Below, piece after piece: positions 15,982-24,339 of a stretch of 64,000 bases of DNA. The translations under genes were made by a program, and so were the position numbers. The stretch is from CAVUXJ01 sp963814975 (GTDB lineage Bacteria > Acidobacteriota > Vicinamibacteria > Vicinamibacterales > CAVVIG01): positions 124,001 through 188,000 of the forward strand of contig CAWFFB010000035.1 in NCBI GenBank assembly GCA_963814975.1, given 5' to 3'. The notes beneath the pieces are model-generated. The model was not told where the DNA came from. It searched no databases and saw only the letters and a program-made list of their open reading frames with translations. Numbering within the stretch: the first letter of the stretch is position 1; each line of letters starts with the position of its first letter.

Positions 15982-16881
15982 TCACCGCTCGCCCCACTTG
16001 AGTTTCGTCCGCAGGACTTCGAAGTAACTTCTCGTTGCGGGCCGAATCAGCTTGAGGGGCAGCTCGGCCCGGCGCACGCTGATGTCGTCACCAGCCTCCA
16101 GCTTGAATCCCGCCTGCCCGTCGAAGGTCACGAACACCTCGTCGCGTTCCTCCATGTTGGGCTGCACGCGGATCACCGAGGTGGCCGGAATCACGACCGG
16201 ACGGTTCGTGAGCGTGTGGGGCGCGATCGGCGTGAGGATCAGCGCATCGAGCGTGGGCTGGACGATCGGTCCACCGGCGGCGAGGTTGTAGGCGGTGGAA
16301 CCGGTCGGTGTCGCGATGATCAGGCCGTCGGCCTTGACTCGCGTCACGAACTCATCGCCGACCGACACCGAGAGGTCGATCATCCGGGAGCGCGCCGTCT
16401 TGGTGATGACCGTGTCGTTCAACGCGATCTGTTGCGCGAATATCCGGCCGCCCCGCATGGTGGTCGACTGCAGCATCATCCGTTCTTCGCTGTGCGCCCG
16501 GCCTTCGAGCACGCCTTCAAGCGCCGGATACAGCTCGGGGAGCGTGACTTCCGTGAGGAAGCCCAGACTGCCGAAGTTGACGCCGAGGATCGGGACGCCC
16601 GAGCCCGCCTCGCCGATGCGGTCGGCCATACCCAGCAGCGTGCCGTCGCCGCCGAGCACGACGACCACCCCGACCGTCGAGGCGAGTACCGATTTGTCCG
16701 CGACGGCCCGGCGAGGCGCCGGCGGCATCAGCCCCGCGGTCTCGGTTTCGAACACGGCCTCGATTCCCCGAGCGGCCAGCCACGCCTCGATATCCACGAG
16801 GTGCGGGATCGCCGCGCGCAGGTTTGACTTCGCCAGTACCCCCACACGGGTCATCGGGGGAACCGGCCGTTTAGTCGTCAT
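15982..16881 (-). CDS. nadK: NAD kinase
   Basis: Phosphorylates NAD to NADP, the only route to NADP. The 299-residue protein has the ATP/polyphosphate site VVLGGDGTLLGMADRIG, the NFGSLGFLTEV strand, the NAD-binding LNDTVI and the second conserved block ADGLIIATPTGSTAYNLAAGGP, followed by PIAPHTLTNRPVVIP. All family landmarks are present and the frame is intact. It is on the minus strand, with tlyA and ispA upstream, separated by an eleven-unit heptad array. Confidence 0.96.
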   Translation of the reverse strand: MTTKRPVPPMTRVGVLAKSNLRAAIPHLVDIEAWLAARGIEAVFETETAGLMPPAPRRAVADKSVLASTVGVVVVLGGDGTLLGMADRIGEAGSGVPILGVNFGSLGFLTEVTLPELYPALEGVLEGRAHSEERMMLQSTTMRGGRIFAQQIALNDTVITKTARSRMIDLSVSVGDEFVTRVKADGLIIATPTGSTAYNLAAGGPIVQPTLDALILTPIAPHTLTNRPVVIPATSVIRVQPNMEERDEVFVTFDGQAGFKLEAGDDISVRRAELPLKLIRPATRSYFEVLRTKLKWGER

Positions 16882-16898
16882 GTCTGCATCATTAGAAC

Positions 16899-16975
16899 AT
16901 CGCTAAATGCTGAATCCTAAATCGTAACTGTCGGATACGACGTCCGCTGAGAGCCGACAGCTGACAGCTGACTGC
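16899..16975. repeat. Eleven-unit heptad array upstream of nadK
   Basis: Eleven heptads in one phase: ATCGCTA, AATGCTG, AATCCTA, AATCGTA, ACTGTCG, GATACGA, CGTCCGC, TGAGAGC, CGACAGC, TGACAGC, TGACTGC. The vocabulary changes midway (AATCNTA type to TGACAGC type) without loss of phase. It fills the spacer between tlyA and nadK. Confidence 0.85.
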
Positions 16976-16992
16976 AAATGGGGTTCAGACAT

Positions 16993-17736
16993 TTAGCACT
17001 TGGCACTGATCAGATGGATAAAAAACTCGCGGTTGCCGGTGGCTCCCGTGATGGGCGAGGGCGTCATCGCGACGCGGCGGAGACCGATGGCGTCGGCCTC
17101 GGTTGTCACCCGCGCGAGCACCGCATCGTGGACGACCGGGTCCGTGACAAGTCCGCCCTTCCCGACCTCGTCCCGGCCGGCCTCGAACTGCGGCTTGACC
17201 AGCGCGACAATATCGCACGGCTCGTTCAGAAACGGCGGGATCGCCGGAAAAATGTGCTTCAGGGAGATGAACGCCACGTCGATCGTGACGAGATCGACCC
17301 GATGCGGCACATCCCGGTCGGTCAGTGCCCGGGCGTTGACACCTTCGCGCACGATGACGCGCGGGTCGTTGCGCAGCCGCCAATCGAGCTGGCCGTGGCC
17401 GACGTCGAGCGCGACGACGCTCGCCGCGCCGCGCTGCAGCAGGACGTCGGTGAAGCCGCCGGTCGAGGCGCCGATGTCGAGTGCCAGCCGGCCGTCGACG
17501 AGGATCCCGAACACCTCCAGCGCGTGGGCGAGCTTGACGCCGCCGCGCCCCACATACGGGTGGTCGGGCGACACCAGCTCGATGCGGGCGTCCGCCGCGA
17601 TCGAGGCGCCGGCCTTCGACGCGACCTGTCCGTCGACGGTCACGCGGTGCGCGAGGATCATCGCGCGAGCCCGCTCACGCGAGGGCGCCAGGCCGAGATC
17701 GACGACCAACACATCGAGACGCACTTTCGATTTCAT
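16993..17736 (-). CDS. tlyA: TlyA-family rRNA (cytidine-2'-O)-methyltransferase
   Basis: TlyA methylates ribose of rRNA. The 247-residue protein starts with an S4 RNA-binding domain (MKSKVRLDVLVVDLGLAPSR, AHRVTVDG) and continues with a FtsJ/RrmJ-type SAM methyltransferase: YVGRGGVKLAHALE, LALDIGASTGGFTDVLLQ (SAM site), VALDVGHGQLDW, LVTIDVAFISL, and LVKPQFEAG with the conserved lysine. ATG 17736 was chosen over a start 24 bases upstream because the S4 domain begins there. Upstream is ispA across a heptad array. Confidence 0.93.
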   Translation of the reverse strand: MKSKVRLDVLVVDLGLAPSRERARAMILAHRVTVDGQVASKAGASIAADARIELVSPDHPYVGRGGVKLAHALEVFGILVDGRLALDIGASTGGFTDVLLQRGAASVVALDVGHGQLDWRLRNDPRVIVREGVNARALTDRDVPHRVDLVTIDVAFISLKHIFPAIPPFLNEPCDIVALVKPQFEAGRDEVGKGGLVTDPVVHDAVLARVTTEADAIGLRRVAMTPSPITGATGNREFFIHLISAKC

Positions 17737-17773
17737 TTGCCGGACAACGGCCATCCCCAAAGCGATCCGCCCT

Positions 17774-17840
17774 CAGCTGTCAGGTTTCGGCTCTCAGTTG
17801 AAAACCGGGGAGTAGCTGATAGCTGAACGCTGACAGCTCC
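17774..17840. repeat. Nine-unit heptad array between ispA and tlyA
   Basis: In-phase words: CAGCTGT, CAGGTTT, CGGCTCT, CAGTTGA, AAACCGG, GGAGTAG, CTGATAG, CTGAACG, CTGACAG. It shares the CTGACAG/CAGCTGT vocabulary with the arrays at 4495, 9696 and 16948. Confidence 0.8.
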
Positions 17841-17874
17841 AACCGACCCGAAGTGAATCTCTTTCGCACAAGAC

Positions 17875-18825
17875 TCAGCTTGTGCGCGTACTGACCCAGT
17901 CGGCGATCGGTGAGAGCCAGCCCGCGGAAAGGCCCGCCTGATCGAGCGCCGCTTTCGCCCGTCCGACGCACTCAATCGCCATGGCGCGCGATCGATCGAT
18001 GCCGAAGAGTGCGGGATAACTGGGTTTGGCGCGCGCGGCATCCTTGCCGGCCGTCTTGCCCAGTGTTTCCGCGTCTCCTTCGACATCGAGCACATCGTCG
18101 ACGATCTGAAACGCGAGGCCGAGTTCGGCGGCGTACTCGGCGATCGCCGCGTTCTGCTGGTCGTCCCCGCCGGCCATCACGGATCCGCTCACCGCCGACG
18201 CGGTGATGAGCGCCCCCGTCTTTCGCGTATGCATGCCGCGCAGTCCCTCGGCGTCGAGCGTCAGCGCGTGGCCGGCTGCCTGGCCCGCCGCCTGCAGATC
18301 GATCGCTTGCCCGCCGACCATGCCGGTCGCGCCCGCCGCGCCGGCGATGACGCTCAGCACGCGCAGCTTGCGCGCGGCGATCAGCGGATCGCCGGTGACC
18401 GGCTCACGTGCCAGGAGTCCAAACGCTTCAGCCTGCAGTCCATCGCCCGCCAGGATCGCGATGCCGTCCCCGTAGACGACATGCAGAGTCGGCCGGCCCC
18501 GGCGCAACATGTCGTTGTCCATGGCGGGCAGGTCGTCGTGAATCAGCGAGTAGGTGTGAATCAGCTCGATTGCGCAGGCCGCCGGCAGAGCGAGGGACAT
18601 TGGGGAAGCGGGACTCCCTCCCGATTGCACGCGAGCGACCGCGTCGGCGGCCGCGAGCGCCAGTACCGGGCGCAGACGCTTGCCCCCTGCGAACACGCTG
18701 TAGCGCATCGCTTCGCTGACAAGCGGAGGACAGGCCGGTGGCCTGGGGAGGTAGGCCTCGAGGGCCGCATCGACGCGGACGCGCGCGGCGTCGAGAAACG
18801 CTGCGAGAGACTCGGCCCCGGTCAC
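17875..18825 (-). CDS. ispA: Short-chain polyprenyl (farnesyl/geranylgeranyl) diphosphate synthase
   Basis: A trans-prenyltransferase of 316 residues that condenses IPP with allylic diphosphates. The substrate sites are visible: RYSVFAGGKRLRPVLAL, the first Asp-rich motif HDDLPAMDNDMLRRGRPTLH (DDx4D, as in bacterial FPP synthases), the second DDVLDVEGD, and the KDAARAKPSYPALFGI lid. Product length cannot be set from sequence alone. The GTG start lies 2 bases before the stop of xseB's neighbour frame, so xseA-xseB-ispA form the usual operon, with tlyA downstream. Confidence 0.94.
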   Translation of the reverse strand: MTGAESLAAFLDAARVRVDAALEAYLPRPPACPPLVSEAMRYSVFAGGKRLRPVLALAAADAVARVQSGGSPASPMSLALPAACAIELIHTYSLIHDDLPAMDNDMLRRGRPTLHVVYGDGIAILAGDGLQAEAFGLLAREPVTGDPLIAARKLRVLSVIAGAAGATGMVGGQAIDLQAAGQAAGHALTLDAEGLRGMHTRKTGALITASAVSGSVMAGGDDQQNAAIAEYAAELGLAFQIVDDVLDVEGDAETLGKTAGKDAARAKPSYPALFGIDRSRAMAIECVGRAKAALDQAGLSAGWLSPIADWVSTRTS

Positions 18826-18827
18826 GG

Positions 18828-19076
18828 TCAGCGACGCTCGGAGTCGTCGGCCATCAGCGAGGGAGGCGCGGCCTTGATCTCGCCCCGCTCCGTCAGGATC
18901 TCGATGCGCCGCTCCGCTTCTTCGAGGCGCGCGTGGCAGAAACGGGAAAGCTGCACGCCCCGTTCGTAGAGCGCCAGCGACTGTTCGAGCGGCAGATCGC
19001 CCTCCTCGAGCTTCTTGACGACCGACTCGAGCTCGGCAATCGCCGCTTCGAAATCCTTGATCGACGTATCAGGCAT
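18828..19076 (-). CDS. xseB: Exodeoxyribonuclease VII small subunit
   Basis: An 82-residue helical protein: DFEAAIAELESVVKKLEEG, DLPLEQSLALYERGVQLSRF and LEEAERRIEIL are the XseB signature. It assembles around XseA to degrade single-stranded DNA. The gene lies between xseA (107 bases upstream, spacer filled by repeats) and ispA (2 bases downstream). Confidence 0.95.
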   Translation of the reverse strand: MPDTSIKDFEAAIAELESVVKKLEEGDLPLEQSLALYERGVQLSRFCHARLEEAERRIEILTERGEIKAAPPSLMADDSERR

Positions 19077-19077
19077 A

Positions 19078-19211
19078 CGGAAGTCTCAAGTCTGAACAGC
19101 AGCTATCAGTCAGCCATCAGCTGGCAGGAGGGACACGGAGCTGAGCTGACGTTTGAAGGCTGAGAGCGAGAGACATCAGGTTTCAGATTTCAGGTTTCTG
19201 GCTTTCAGATC
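19078..19211. repeat. Composite heptad arrays between xseA and xseB, entering the xseA tail
   Basis: Left part from 19081: AAGTCTC, AAGTCTG, AACAGCA, GCTATCA, GTCAGCC, ATCAGCT. Right part from 19177: CAGGTTT, CAGATTT, CAGGTTT, CTGGCTT, TCAGATC. Two vocabularies meet in one spacer. The last codons of xseA (SESQKPEI) are encoded by the right part. Confidence 0.75.
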
Positions 19212-20616
19212 TTACTCCCTGGACTTCGCAGTCGAGCTCTCCCCGTGCCAGCGTCACGCGCACACGATCGCCCGGGGCGGCGAGGGTCGCGTCGCGCAGA
19301 GCACGCGTCCGGTCGGCGTTCCAGCAGACCGCGTACCCGCGCCCGAGCACTGCCAGCGGGCTCAGTGTCTCGAGGCGGCCGGCGCAGCTGCGCAGCCGCG
19401 ACTCGGCGTGATGCAGGCGCCGCACCATGCCGCTCGTGAGCCGCCCTTCCGCCGTGGCGAGGCGCGTGTGAATGGCCGCGAACCGCCTGCCGAGGGCGCA
19501 GGCATCGAGCCGGCGCTGGAGCTGCTGGAGGCGCCGGTCGCGCCCCGCAGCCTGGCTACGCACGATTCGGGCGAGGGTGTGCGACAGCTCCGCCGCGTGG
19601 CGGCCCCGCATCGCGATGCGGCCCGGAAACCCTCCGATCGCCGGCCGGCCGCTGAGCACGTGCACGCGGCGGCTGAGGGTCTGAACCCGCCCGCGGACGG
19701 CCGCGCGCAGCCGGTCGCGCAGCCGGTCGATCCGTGCCACGAACTCGTCCTTCGCGGACACGACGATCTCGGCCGCGGCCGACGGCGTCGGCGCCCGGAG
19801 ATCCGCGACGAAGTCGGCGATCGTGACGTCGGTTTCGTGTCCCACGGCGGAAATGACCGGGACGGGGCAGAGCGCGATGGCGCGCGCGACGATCTCTTCG
19901 TTGAACGCCCAAAGATCCTCAATCGAACCTCCCCCTCGCGCGACGATCACGACGTCCACGCCGGGGACGCGGCCGACGGCCCTCAGGCCGCGGGCGATCT
20001 CGAGCGCCGCGCCGTCGCCCTGCACGCGCGCGGGCCGAATCACCATCTGAATATTCGTGTGCCGGCGTCGCAGCACGTTGATGATGTCGCGGATGGCGGC
20101 GCCCTCGAGCGAGGTCACGACGCCGATCTTTCGTGGAAGCGCCGGCAGCGCCCGTTTACGCGCGGGGTCGAACAGTCCTTCTGCCTGGAGCCGTTTCTTC
20201 AATTGATCGAAGGCGAGCTGGAGCGCGCCGAGGCCCTGGGGCTCGAGGTGGCCGCAGACGAGCTGATACTCGCCCTTCGGTTCGTACACGGAGATCTTGC
20301 CGCGGGCGACGACCTTGAGGCCGTCGGCCGGTTTGAATTTCAGATCGCGCAGGGAAGACCGGAACATGAACCCCCGCACCTGCGAGGCGCTGTCCTTCAG
20401 CGTGAAGTACAAGTGACCGGTATTCCACACACGGCAGTTCGAGAGCTCCCCTTCGACCCAGACCTCGTAGAACTCGGCTTCGAGGCGATCGCGGACGCGG
20501 ACGGTCAGCTCGGTGACCGTCAGGATTCGGCGCGATGCGACCGGCGTCGGTGGCCCGATGGGTTCCAGCGCCGGCTCGTCGTCGTCTTCAAATGGCAGAT
20601 TGAACAGGTCGCTCAT
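19183..20616 (-). CDS. xseA: Exodeoxyribonuclease VII large subunit
   Basis: The catalytic subunit of exonuclease VII. The N-terminal OB domain reads ILTVTELTVRVRDRLEAEF, VWVEGELSNCRVWNTGHLYF and TLKDSASQVRGFMF; the catalytic part has GVVTSLEGAAIRDIINVL, ARGGGSIEDLWAFNEE and SAVGHETDVTIADFVAD; a long helical region follows, and the tail has VLGRGYAVCW. Frame intact. I prefer ATG 20616 (477 residues); an in-frame ATG at 20646 would overlap ymdB by 59 rather than 29 bases. The last residues come from repeat sequence. Confidence 0.95.
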   Translation of the reverse strand: MSDLFNLPFEDDDEPALEPIGPPTPVASRRILTVTELTVRVRDRLEAEFYEVWVEGELSNCRVWNTGHLYFTLKDSASQVRGFMFRSSLRDLKFKPADGLKVVARGKISVYEPKGEYQLVCGHLEPQGLGALQLAFDQLKKRLQAEGLFDPARKRALPALPRKIGVVTSLEGAAIRDIINVLRRRHTNIQMVIRPARVQGDGAALEIARGLRAVGRVPGVDVVIVARGGGSIEDLWAFNEEIVARAIALCPVPVISAVGHETDVTIADFVADLRAPTPSAAAEIVVSAKDEFVARIDRLRDRLRAAVRGRVQTLSRRVHVLSGRPAIGGFPGRIAMRGRHAAELSHTLARIVRSQAAGRDRRLQQLQRRLDACALGRRFAAIHTRLATAEGRLTSGMVRRLHHAESRLRSCAGRLETLSPLAVLGRGYAVCWNADRTRALRDATLAAPGDRVRVTLARGELDCEVQGVRSESQKPEI

Positions 20617-21424
20617 GGGTGGTCTCGGCGAGTTCGATGAGCTCATCGAGGCTGTAGCTCAGACGCTCGATGTCGGTCGCGAGTCCCGTCTTCTCGTCGG
20701 CCTCGACAAGGACGGCGTTCAAGCGCGGGTTTGCCGTCGCCGTCTCGAAGCGCGCCGGCATGCCGTTCAGGAACCGGCCCAGCGCCGGCTCGATCTCGAC
20801 GCCGATGACCGAGTCGTGCGGCCCCGTCATGCCGACGTCGGTGAGGTACGCCGTGCCCTTCGGCAGGATGCGTTCGTCGGCGGTCTGCACGTGGGTGTGG
20901 GTGCCGACCACGGCCGTCACCTTGCCGTCCAGGTGCCAGCCCATGGCGATCTTCTCGGAGGTCGCTTCGGCATGAAAGTCGACGAAGATCACCCGCGTGC
21001 GTTGCCGCATGGCCTCGATTTCCTTGAGCACCACGGCGAACGGATCATCGATGTTCAGCATGAAAACACGGCCCATCACGTTGAGGACGCCGGCCGTGCG
21101 GCCGTCAGCGGTCCGGGCCAGACAGCCGCCGTTCCCTGGCACACCGGCAGGGAAGTTGGCGGGCCGGATCAGCCGCGGTTCGGCGCCGATGTACTCGATG
21201 GCTTCCTTCTTGTCCCAGATGTGATTGCCGGAGGTCATCACGTCCACGCCCCAGCTGAGAATCTGATCGCCGATCTCGCGCGTGATGCCAAAGCCAGCGG
21301 CGGCATTCTCGGCGTTGGCAACGACGATGTCGGCGCCGTGAAAACTCACGAGGCCGCCAACGCCCCGGCGCACCAGTTCGCGTCCCGGCCGCCCGACGAT
21401 GTCGCCGATGAAGAGGATGCGCAT
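20588..21424 (-). CDS. ymdB: YmdB-family metallophosphoesterase (TIGR00282)
   Basis: A 278-residue calcineurin-like phosphodiesterase. Metal ligands are visible in order: MRILFIGDIVGRPGR, IVVANAENAAAGFGIT, VMTSGNHIWDK, VIFVDFHAEATSEK and VVGTHTHVQTADER. In Bacillus YmdB hydrolyses cyclic nucleotides; in other phyla its gene often follows rny or xseA, and the physiological substrate is uncertain. The ATG at 21424 overlaps the stop of the Hsp20 gene (TGATG), and its end overlaps the start of xseA. Confidence 0.93.
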   Translation of the reverse strand: MRILFIGDIVGRPGRELVRRGVGGLVSFHGADIVVANAENAAAGFGITREIGDQILSWGVDVMTSGNHIWDKKEAIEYIGAEPRLIRPANFPAGVPGNGGCLARTADGRTAGVLNVMGRVFMLNIDDPFAVVLKEIEAMRQRTRVIFVDFHAEATSEKIAMGWHLDGKVTAVVGTHTHVQTADERILPKGTAYLTDVGMTGPHDSVIGVEIEPALGRFLNGMPARFETATANPRLNAVLVEADEKTGLATDIERLSYSLDELIELAETTHERPVQSAI

Positions 21425-21900
21425 CACGAAGGCCGCTCGGCCGGGGTCTGATTGATGGCGATCTCGATCAAGCGGCCGCGCCGGTCCCCGATTTTCGGCA
21501 GCGTGATCCGCAGTTCTCCATCCCGGACCGTGGCTCGCGCGCGGCTCGTATCGCACGCCGCGGTGAGGCTCACCGTGCGCGCGAACCGTCCGAATCCGCG
21601 CTCGACGAGATGGAAGCTCGAATCGCCCCGTCCGCGGCGTGGAATCTTCTCGCCGGCAATCAGCACGACGGCGCCCTTGATCGCAACCCGCACATCGGCA
21701 GGATCGACCGCTGGCAGGTCGACGCGGATCTCCAGCGTCTCATCGGTCTCGTCCACGTCGATCGGGGGCGAGCACTCGCCGGCCATGACGGCGCCACGGC
21801 CCAGTTCGCGGAAGATATGGCGGACTTCGTCGGCAAACTCACCGAGCTCGGACGGCAGCACGAGGTGGGGGATCCTGGAGCGCACAGGGCATGATCGCAC
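21424..21900 (-). CDS. Hsp20/alpha-crystallin small heat-shock protein (first copy)
   Basis: A 158-residue protein with an alpha-crystallin domain: PPIDVDETDETLEIRVDLPA, VDPADVRVAIKGAVVLIAGEK, then FHLVERGFGRFARTVSL and ARATVRDGELRITLPKIG. The pattern A..xDGxLxIxLPK matches the A-x-x-n-G-v-L motif of Hsp20. It is a chaperone that holds unfolded proteins. The protein is diverged from the second Hsp20 encoded 270 bases away on the other strand. It is coupled to ymdB by a one-base stop/start overlap. Confidence 0.9.
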   Translation of the reverse strand: MRSCPVRSRIPHLVLPSELGEFADEVRHIFRELGRGAVMAGECSPPIDVDETDETLEIRVDLPAVDPADVRVAIKGAVVLIAGEKIPRRGRGDSSFHLVERGFGRFARTVSLTAACDTSRARATVRDGELRITLPKIGDRRGRLIEIAINQTPAERPS

Positions 21901-21903
21901 AGT

Positions 21904-22060
21904 GCTTCGGGTTTAGGCTTCAGGCTCTACGCGCAGGCCACGTCCCGCTGGCCCGGCAGGCGTGAGGCGGAAGGGTGCAGACCAAGGATCCACTCAATGC
22001 CAAACCAGCGGAAGGCTCAGGAGTAAGGCTTAAGCCTCAACGTCCAAGCGGCCTAATCTG
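21904..22060. repeat. Short heptad array and AAGGCT-rich spacer between the two hsp20 genes
   Basis: In-phase words GCTTCGG, GTTTAGG, CTTCAGG, CTCTACG start at 21904. Further on GGCTCAGGAGTAAGGCTTAAGCC contains the palindrome GGCTTAAGCC (near 22027). No gene is visible in this spacer. Confidence 0.5.
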
Positions 22061-22063
22061 AGT

Positions 22064-22115
22064 GTACATACGAGCATATAACATGCTTGACTAAGGCTAA
22101 TGTACGCTCTATACT
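22064..22115 (+). promoter_or_regulatory. Sigma-70-type promoter with flanking palindromes for hsp20
   Basis: TTGACT (22087-22092) and TATACT (22110-22115) are separated by exactly 17 bases, an almost ideal vegetative promoter, about 50 bases before the hsp20 start codon. AGCAT-ATAAC-ATGCT (22073-22087) is a perfect inverted repeat touching the -35 box, and GTACAT (22064-22069) mirrors ATGTAC (22100-22105) in the spacer. Both are candidate operator half-sites. No CIRCE element was seen. Confidence 0.7.
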
Positions 22116-22168
22116 ACCGGAACTGAGAAGTGAAAGCACTATCCCGTCACCATTCCAGGAGGCGTTTT

Positions 22169-22624
22169 ATGACCCTAGTTCGATGGATGGACCCGTATCG
22201 TGAGTTCTCGCATCTCCAGGACCGAATCAACCGCGTTTTCGGTGACGCCTACGGCCGCCGCCAGGACGAAGGGATGTTCAGCTCGGGCACCTGGGTGCCG
22301 CCGGTCGATATCTATCAGAATGGCGACCACGAATTGGTCCTCAAAGCCGAGTTGCCGGATATGACCCGCGAGGACATCGACATCACGGTCGACAACGGCA
22401 CGTTGACCATCAAAGGCGAGAAAAAGTTCGCGACCGACGTCACCGAGGAGAGCCTTCACCGCGTTGAGCGGCGTTATGGCACGTTCAGCCGGTCGTTTTC
22501 CCTCCCCCAGACGGTAGACCCCGCGAAGGTCGCCGCTGAATACAAGAACGGCGTGCTCACCATCCGGCTGCCGCTGCGCGAGGATTCCAAGCCACGGCAG
22601 ATCAAGGTCGAGGTCGCCGCGTAA
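22169..22624 (+). CDS. Hsp20/alpha-crystallin small heat-shock protein (second copy)
   Basis: A 151-residue class Hsp20: N-terminal LVRWMDPYREFSHLQDRINRVF, then the alpha-crystallin domain (WVPPVDIYQNGDHELVLKAE, MTREDIDITVDNGTLTIKGE, VERRYGTFSRSFSLPQTVD, AAEYKNGVLTIRLPLRE) and C-terminal KPRQIKVEV with the family tail. ATG 22169 follows a perfect AGGAGG at 7 bases. The promoter directly upstream is strong. Likely a cytoplasmic holdase. Confidence 0.96.
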   Translation: MTLVRWMDPYREFSHLQDRINRVFGDAYGRRQDEGMFSSGTWVPPVDIYQNGDHELVLKAELPDMTREDIDITVDNGTLTIKGEKKFATDVTEESLHRVERRYGTFSRSFSLPQTVDPAKVAAEYKNGVLTIRLPLREDSKPRQIKVEVAA

Positions 22625-22706
22625 CCGCGTCGAGAAAATGGAGGAGGGGCAGGAGGGCGTCCCAACCGGCCCTTTCAGCCTCTCCCGCCAGCATGTTAGT
22701 GTTGGA

Positions 22707-22985
22707 ATGTTTATGGAAGTCGAAAACGAACTCAACGATCAGAACGACCCGCCGGGCTTGCCGACCGAGCCGGCTCCCCCGATTCAGAGCCGGTTTCTCT
22801 TCGTGGACGTGGCGGCGCTGCGCGCCAAGCAGCTGCGGCGGGGCGCGCGCGTGCGCTTCGAGACCGAGCCGGTCGTCGCCGCGCCTCACAAGCCCGAACG
22901 GATTGCGATGGAAGAAGTCCGCCGCGGGCTCGTGTATTACGACGTGCCGGCGGAGCGCGCGGCGTCGGTGGGACAGGAAGCATGA
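22707..22985 (+). CDS. rpoZ: RNA polymerase omega subunit (RpoZ-like)
   Basis: About 92 residues. The conserved part is QSRFLFVDVAALRAKQLRRG, KPERIAMEEVRRGLVYYDVP, matching the omega pattern (R(F/Y)xLVxxAxxRAxQL ... K....A..E...G.v.y). Omega binds the beta-prime subunit and helps assemble RNA polymerase. The start is not certain: ATG 22707 or ATG 22713 both give a short acidic N terminus. The last bases overlap the next gene (ATGA), which argues for coupled translation. Confidence 0.8.
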   Translation: MFMEVENELNDQNDPPGLPTEPAPPIQSRFLFVDVAALRAKQLRRGARVRFETEPVVAAPHKPERIAMEEVRRGLVYYDVPAERAASVGQEA

Positions 22986-23251
22986 CGTCGGCCGACGTCA
23001 TGCAGCTGATCATCGGCGCCCTCCAGGGGCTCGGCGCCAGCACGGTCTTCGTGCTGGCGCTCTTTATCGGGTTTTGTGTGGTGGTAGGGTTCACGAAGCT
23101 GAAGAAGACCGCCGGTAACACGTCGGTCGTCAAGAGCCTGGACGAAACGATGAGCCACCAGCCGATGATTTACCTGCTCCCGAGCGCTCCCAATGGCCCG
23201 GCCGACCAGCTCAAATCGCCCGAACTCGTCGAAGCAGCGGCGCGTAAATGA
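22982..23251 (+). CDS. Small single-pass membrane protein, unknown function
   Basis: 89 residues. A single hydrophobic segment (TVFVLALFIGFCVVVGF) follows a short N-terminal helix, then a charged stretch (KLKKTAGNTSVVKSLDE) and a polar tail with no recognised motif. It starts within the stop codon of the omega gene and ends before a convergent ATP-grasp gene. I do not recognise the family. The layout (one helix, cytoplasmic basic segment) would suit a membrane anchor or a small regulator; this is inference only. Confidence 0.6.
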   Translation: MTSADVMQLIIGALQGLGASTVFVLALFIGFCVVVGFTKLKKTAGNTSVVKSLDETMSHQPMIYLLPSAPNGPADQLKSPELVEAAARK

Positions 23252-23306
23252 ACACGATGTCGTGAGCGGGCGAGCTTGGTTCCCCAACTCACCGATCTCC
23301 AACTCC

Positions 23307-24339
23307 TCATGCGGCGCTCTCCGGCTGCCAGCGCAGTCCCAGGTTGAGAATCCGCTGCAGCAGCGCGTCGTAGCCGATGCCGATTTTTTCCGCCGACGCC
23401 GCGAAGTCTTCGCCTTTCGCGATCTGCGGGTTCGGGTTCGCTTCGAGCAGCCAGACATGGCCGTCCTCGTCGAGCCGCAGGTCGATCCGCGCGTAGCCGC
23501 TCAACTCGAGGGCGCGGAAGGCGCGCTTGCACACGTGCTGAATCCGGCTGCTCACCTCCTCGGTGAGCTCGGTCGCCGCGCCGCTGTCGATGCCATATTT
23601 CTTCTGGTATTTCACACTCCACTTCACGCGATCGGTCGCGATTCGCTTCGCGTCGGAGGGCATGTTGGTGAAAAACAGCTCCCAGACCGGCAGGGCCTGC
23701 AGCGTCTGGTTCCCGAGGATCCCGACGTAGAGCTCCCGCCCCTCGATGTACTGCTCGGCGATGGCGGTGGTGCCGATGCTCTCGTGGATGAACGTGACCC
23801 GCTCGTTGAGTTTCTCGTCGGTCTCCACGACCGACGCCTGTGAAATCCCGATCGACGCCTCCTGCGTGAGCGACTTGACGATCAGCGGGAACGGCAGACG
23901 CTTCGGGCGGCGAATCGGGCGCCCGATTCGAAACACCTCGAACTCCGGTACCGGGATACGGTGATAGGCGAGGAGCTTCTTCGACAGCGCCTTGTCCCGC
24001 GCCAGGAGCAGTCCGCGCGAATTGCAGCCCGTGTACGAGCAGCTTGAGCAACTCGAGGTGGCTGACGACGTTCTGATCGAAGATGACGACGTCGTCGAAC
24101 CCTTCGAGGAGGTTGAAGGCGATCTGCGGCTTCCACTCGGTGGCCGCGCGGCGGATGTCGCCGAGGTCATCGTGCACGGCGAGCATCTGCACCTCGTGGC
24201 CCATCGCGCGCAGCGTGGTCGCGACGTTGTACTCCGTTCGCCAGGGGGCCGACTCCAGATCGGTGCCCTCCGGAATGGTCTCTGGCGGAATGAGGTGGCG
24301 GTGAACGAGCGCCAGGACGCGCAGCTTGGTTCCGCTCAT
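23307..24339 (-). CDS. ATP-grasp ligase (D-Ala-D-Ala ligase/RimK-like), one frameshift
   Basis: About 344 residues after joining frames. The N-terminal part starts MSGTKLRVLALVHRHLIPPE and includes FNLLEGFDDV and HLELLKL; after a one-base shift at about 24025 it continues YTGCNSRGLLLARDKALSKKL (lid/ATP-binding lysine), FPLIVKSLTQEASIGIS, AEQYIEGRELYVGILGNQTLQ, GYARIDLRLDEDGHVWLLEANPNPQ (metal-binding Glu and Asn). This is the ATP-grasp amide-ligase fold that joins an amino group to a carboxylate via acyl phosphate. The substrate is unknown. The gene follows a zinc-metallopeptidase gene with a 4-base overlap, behind gatCA. Confidence 0.85.
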
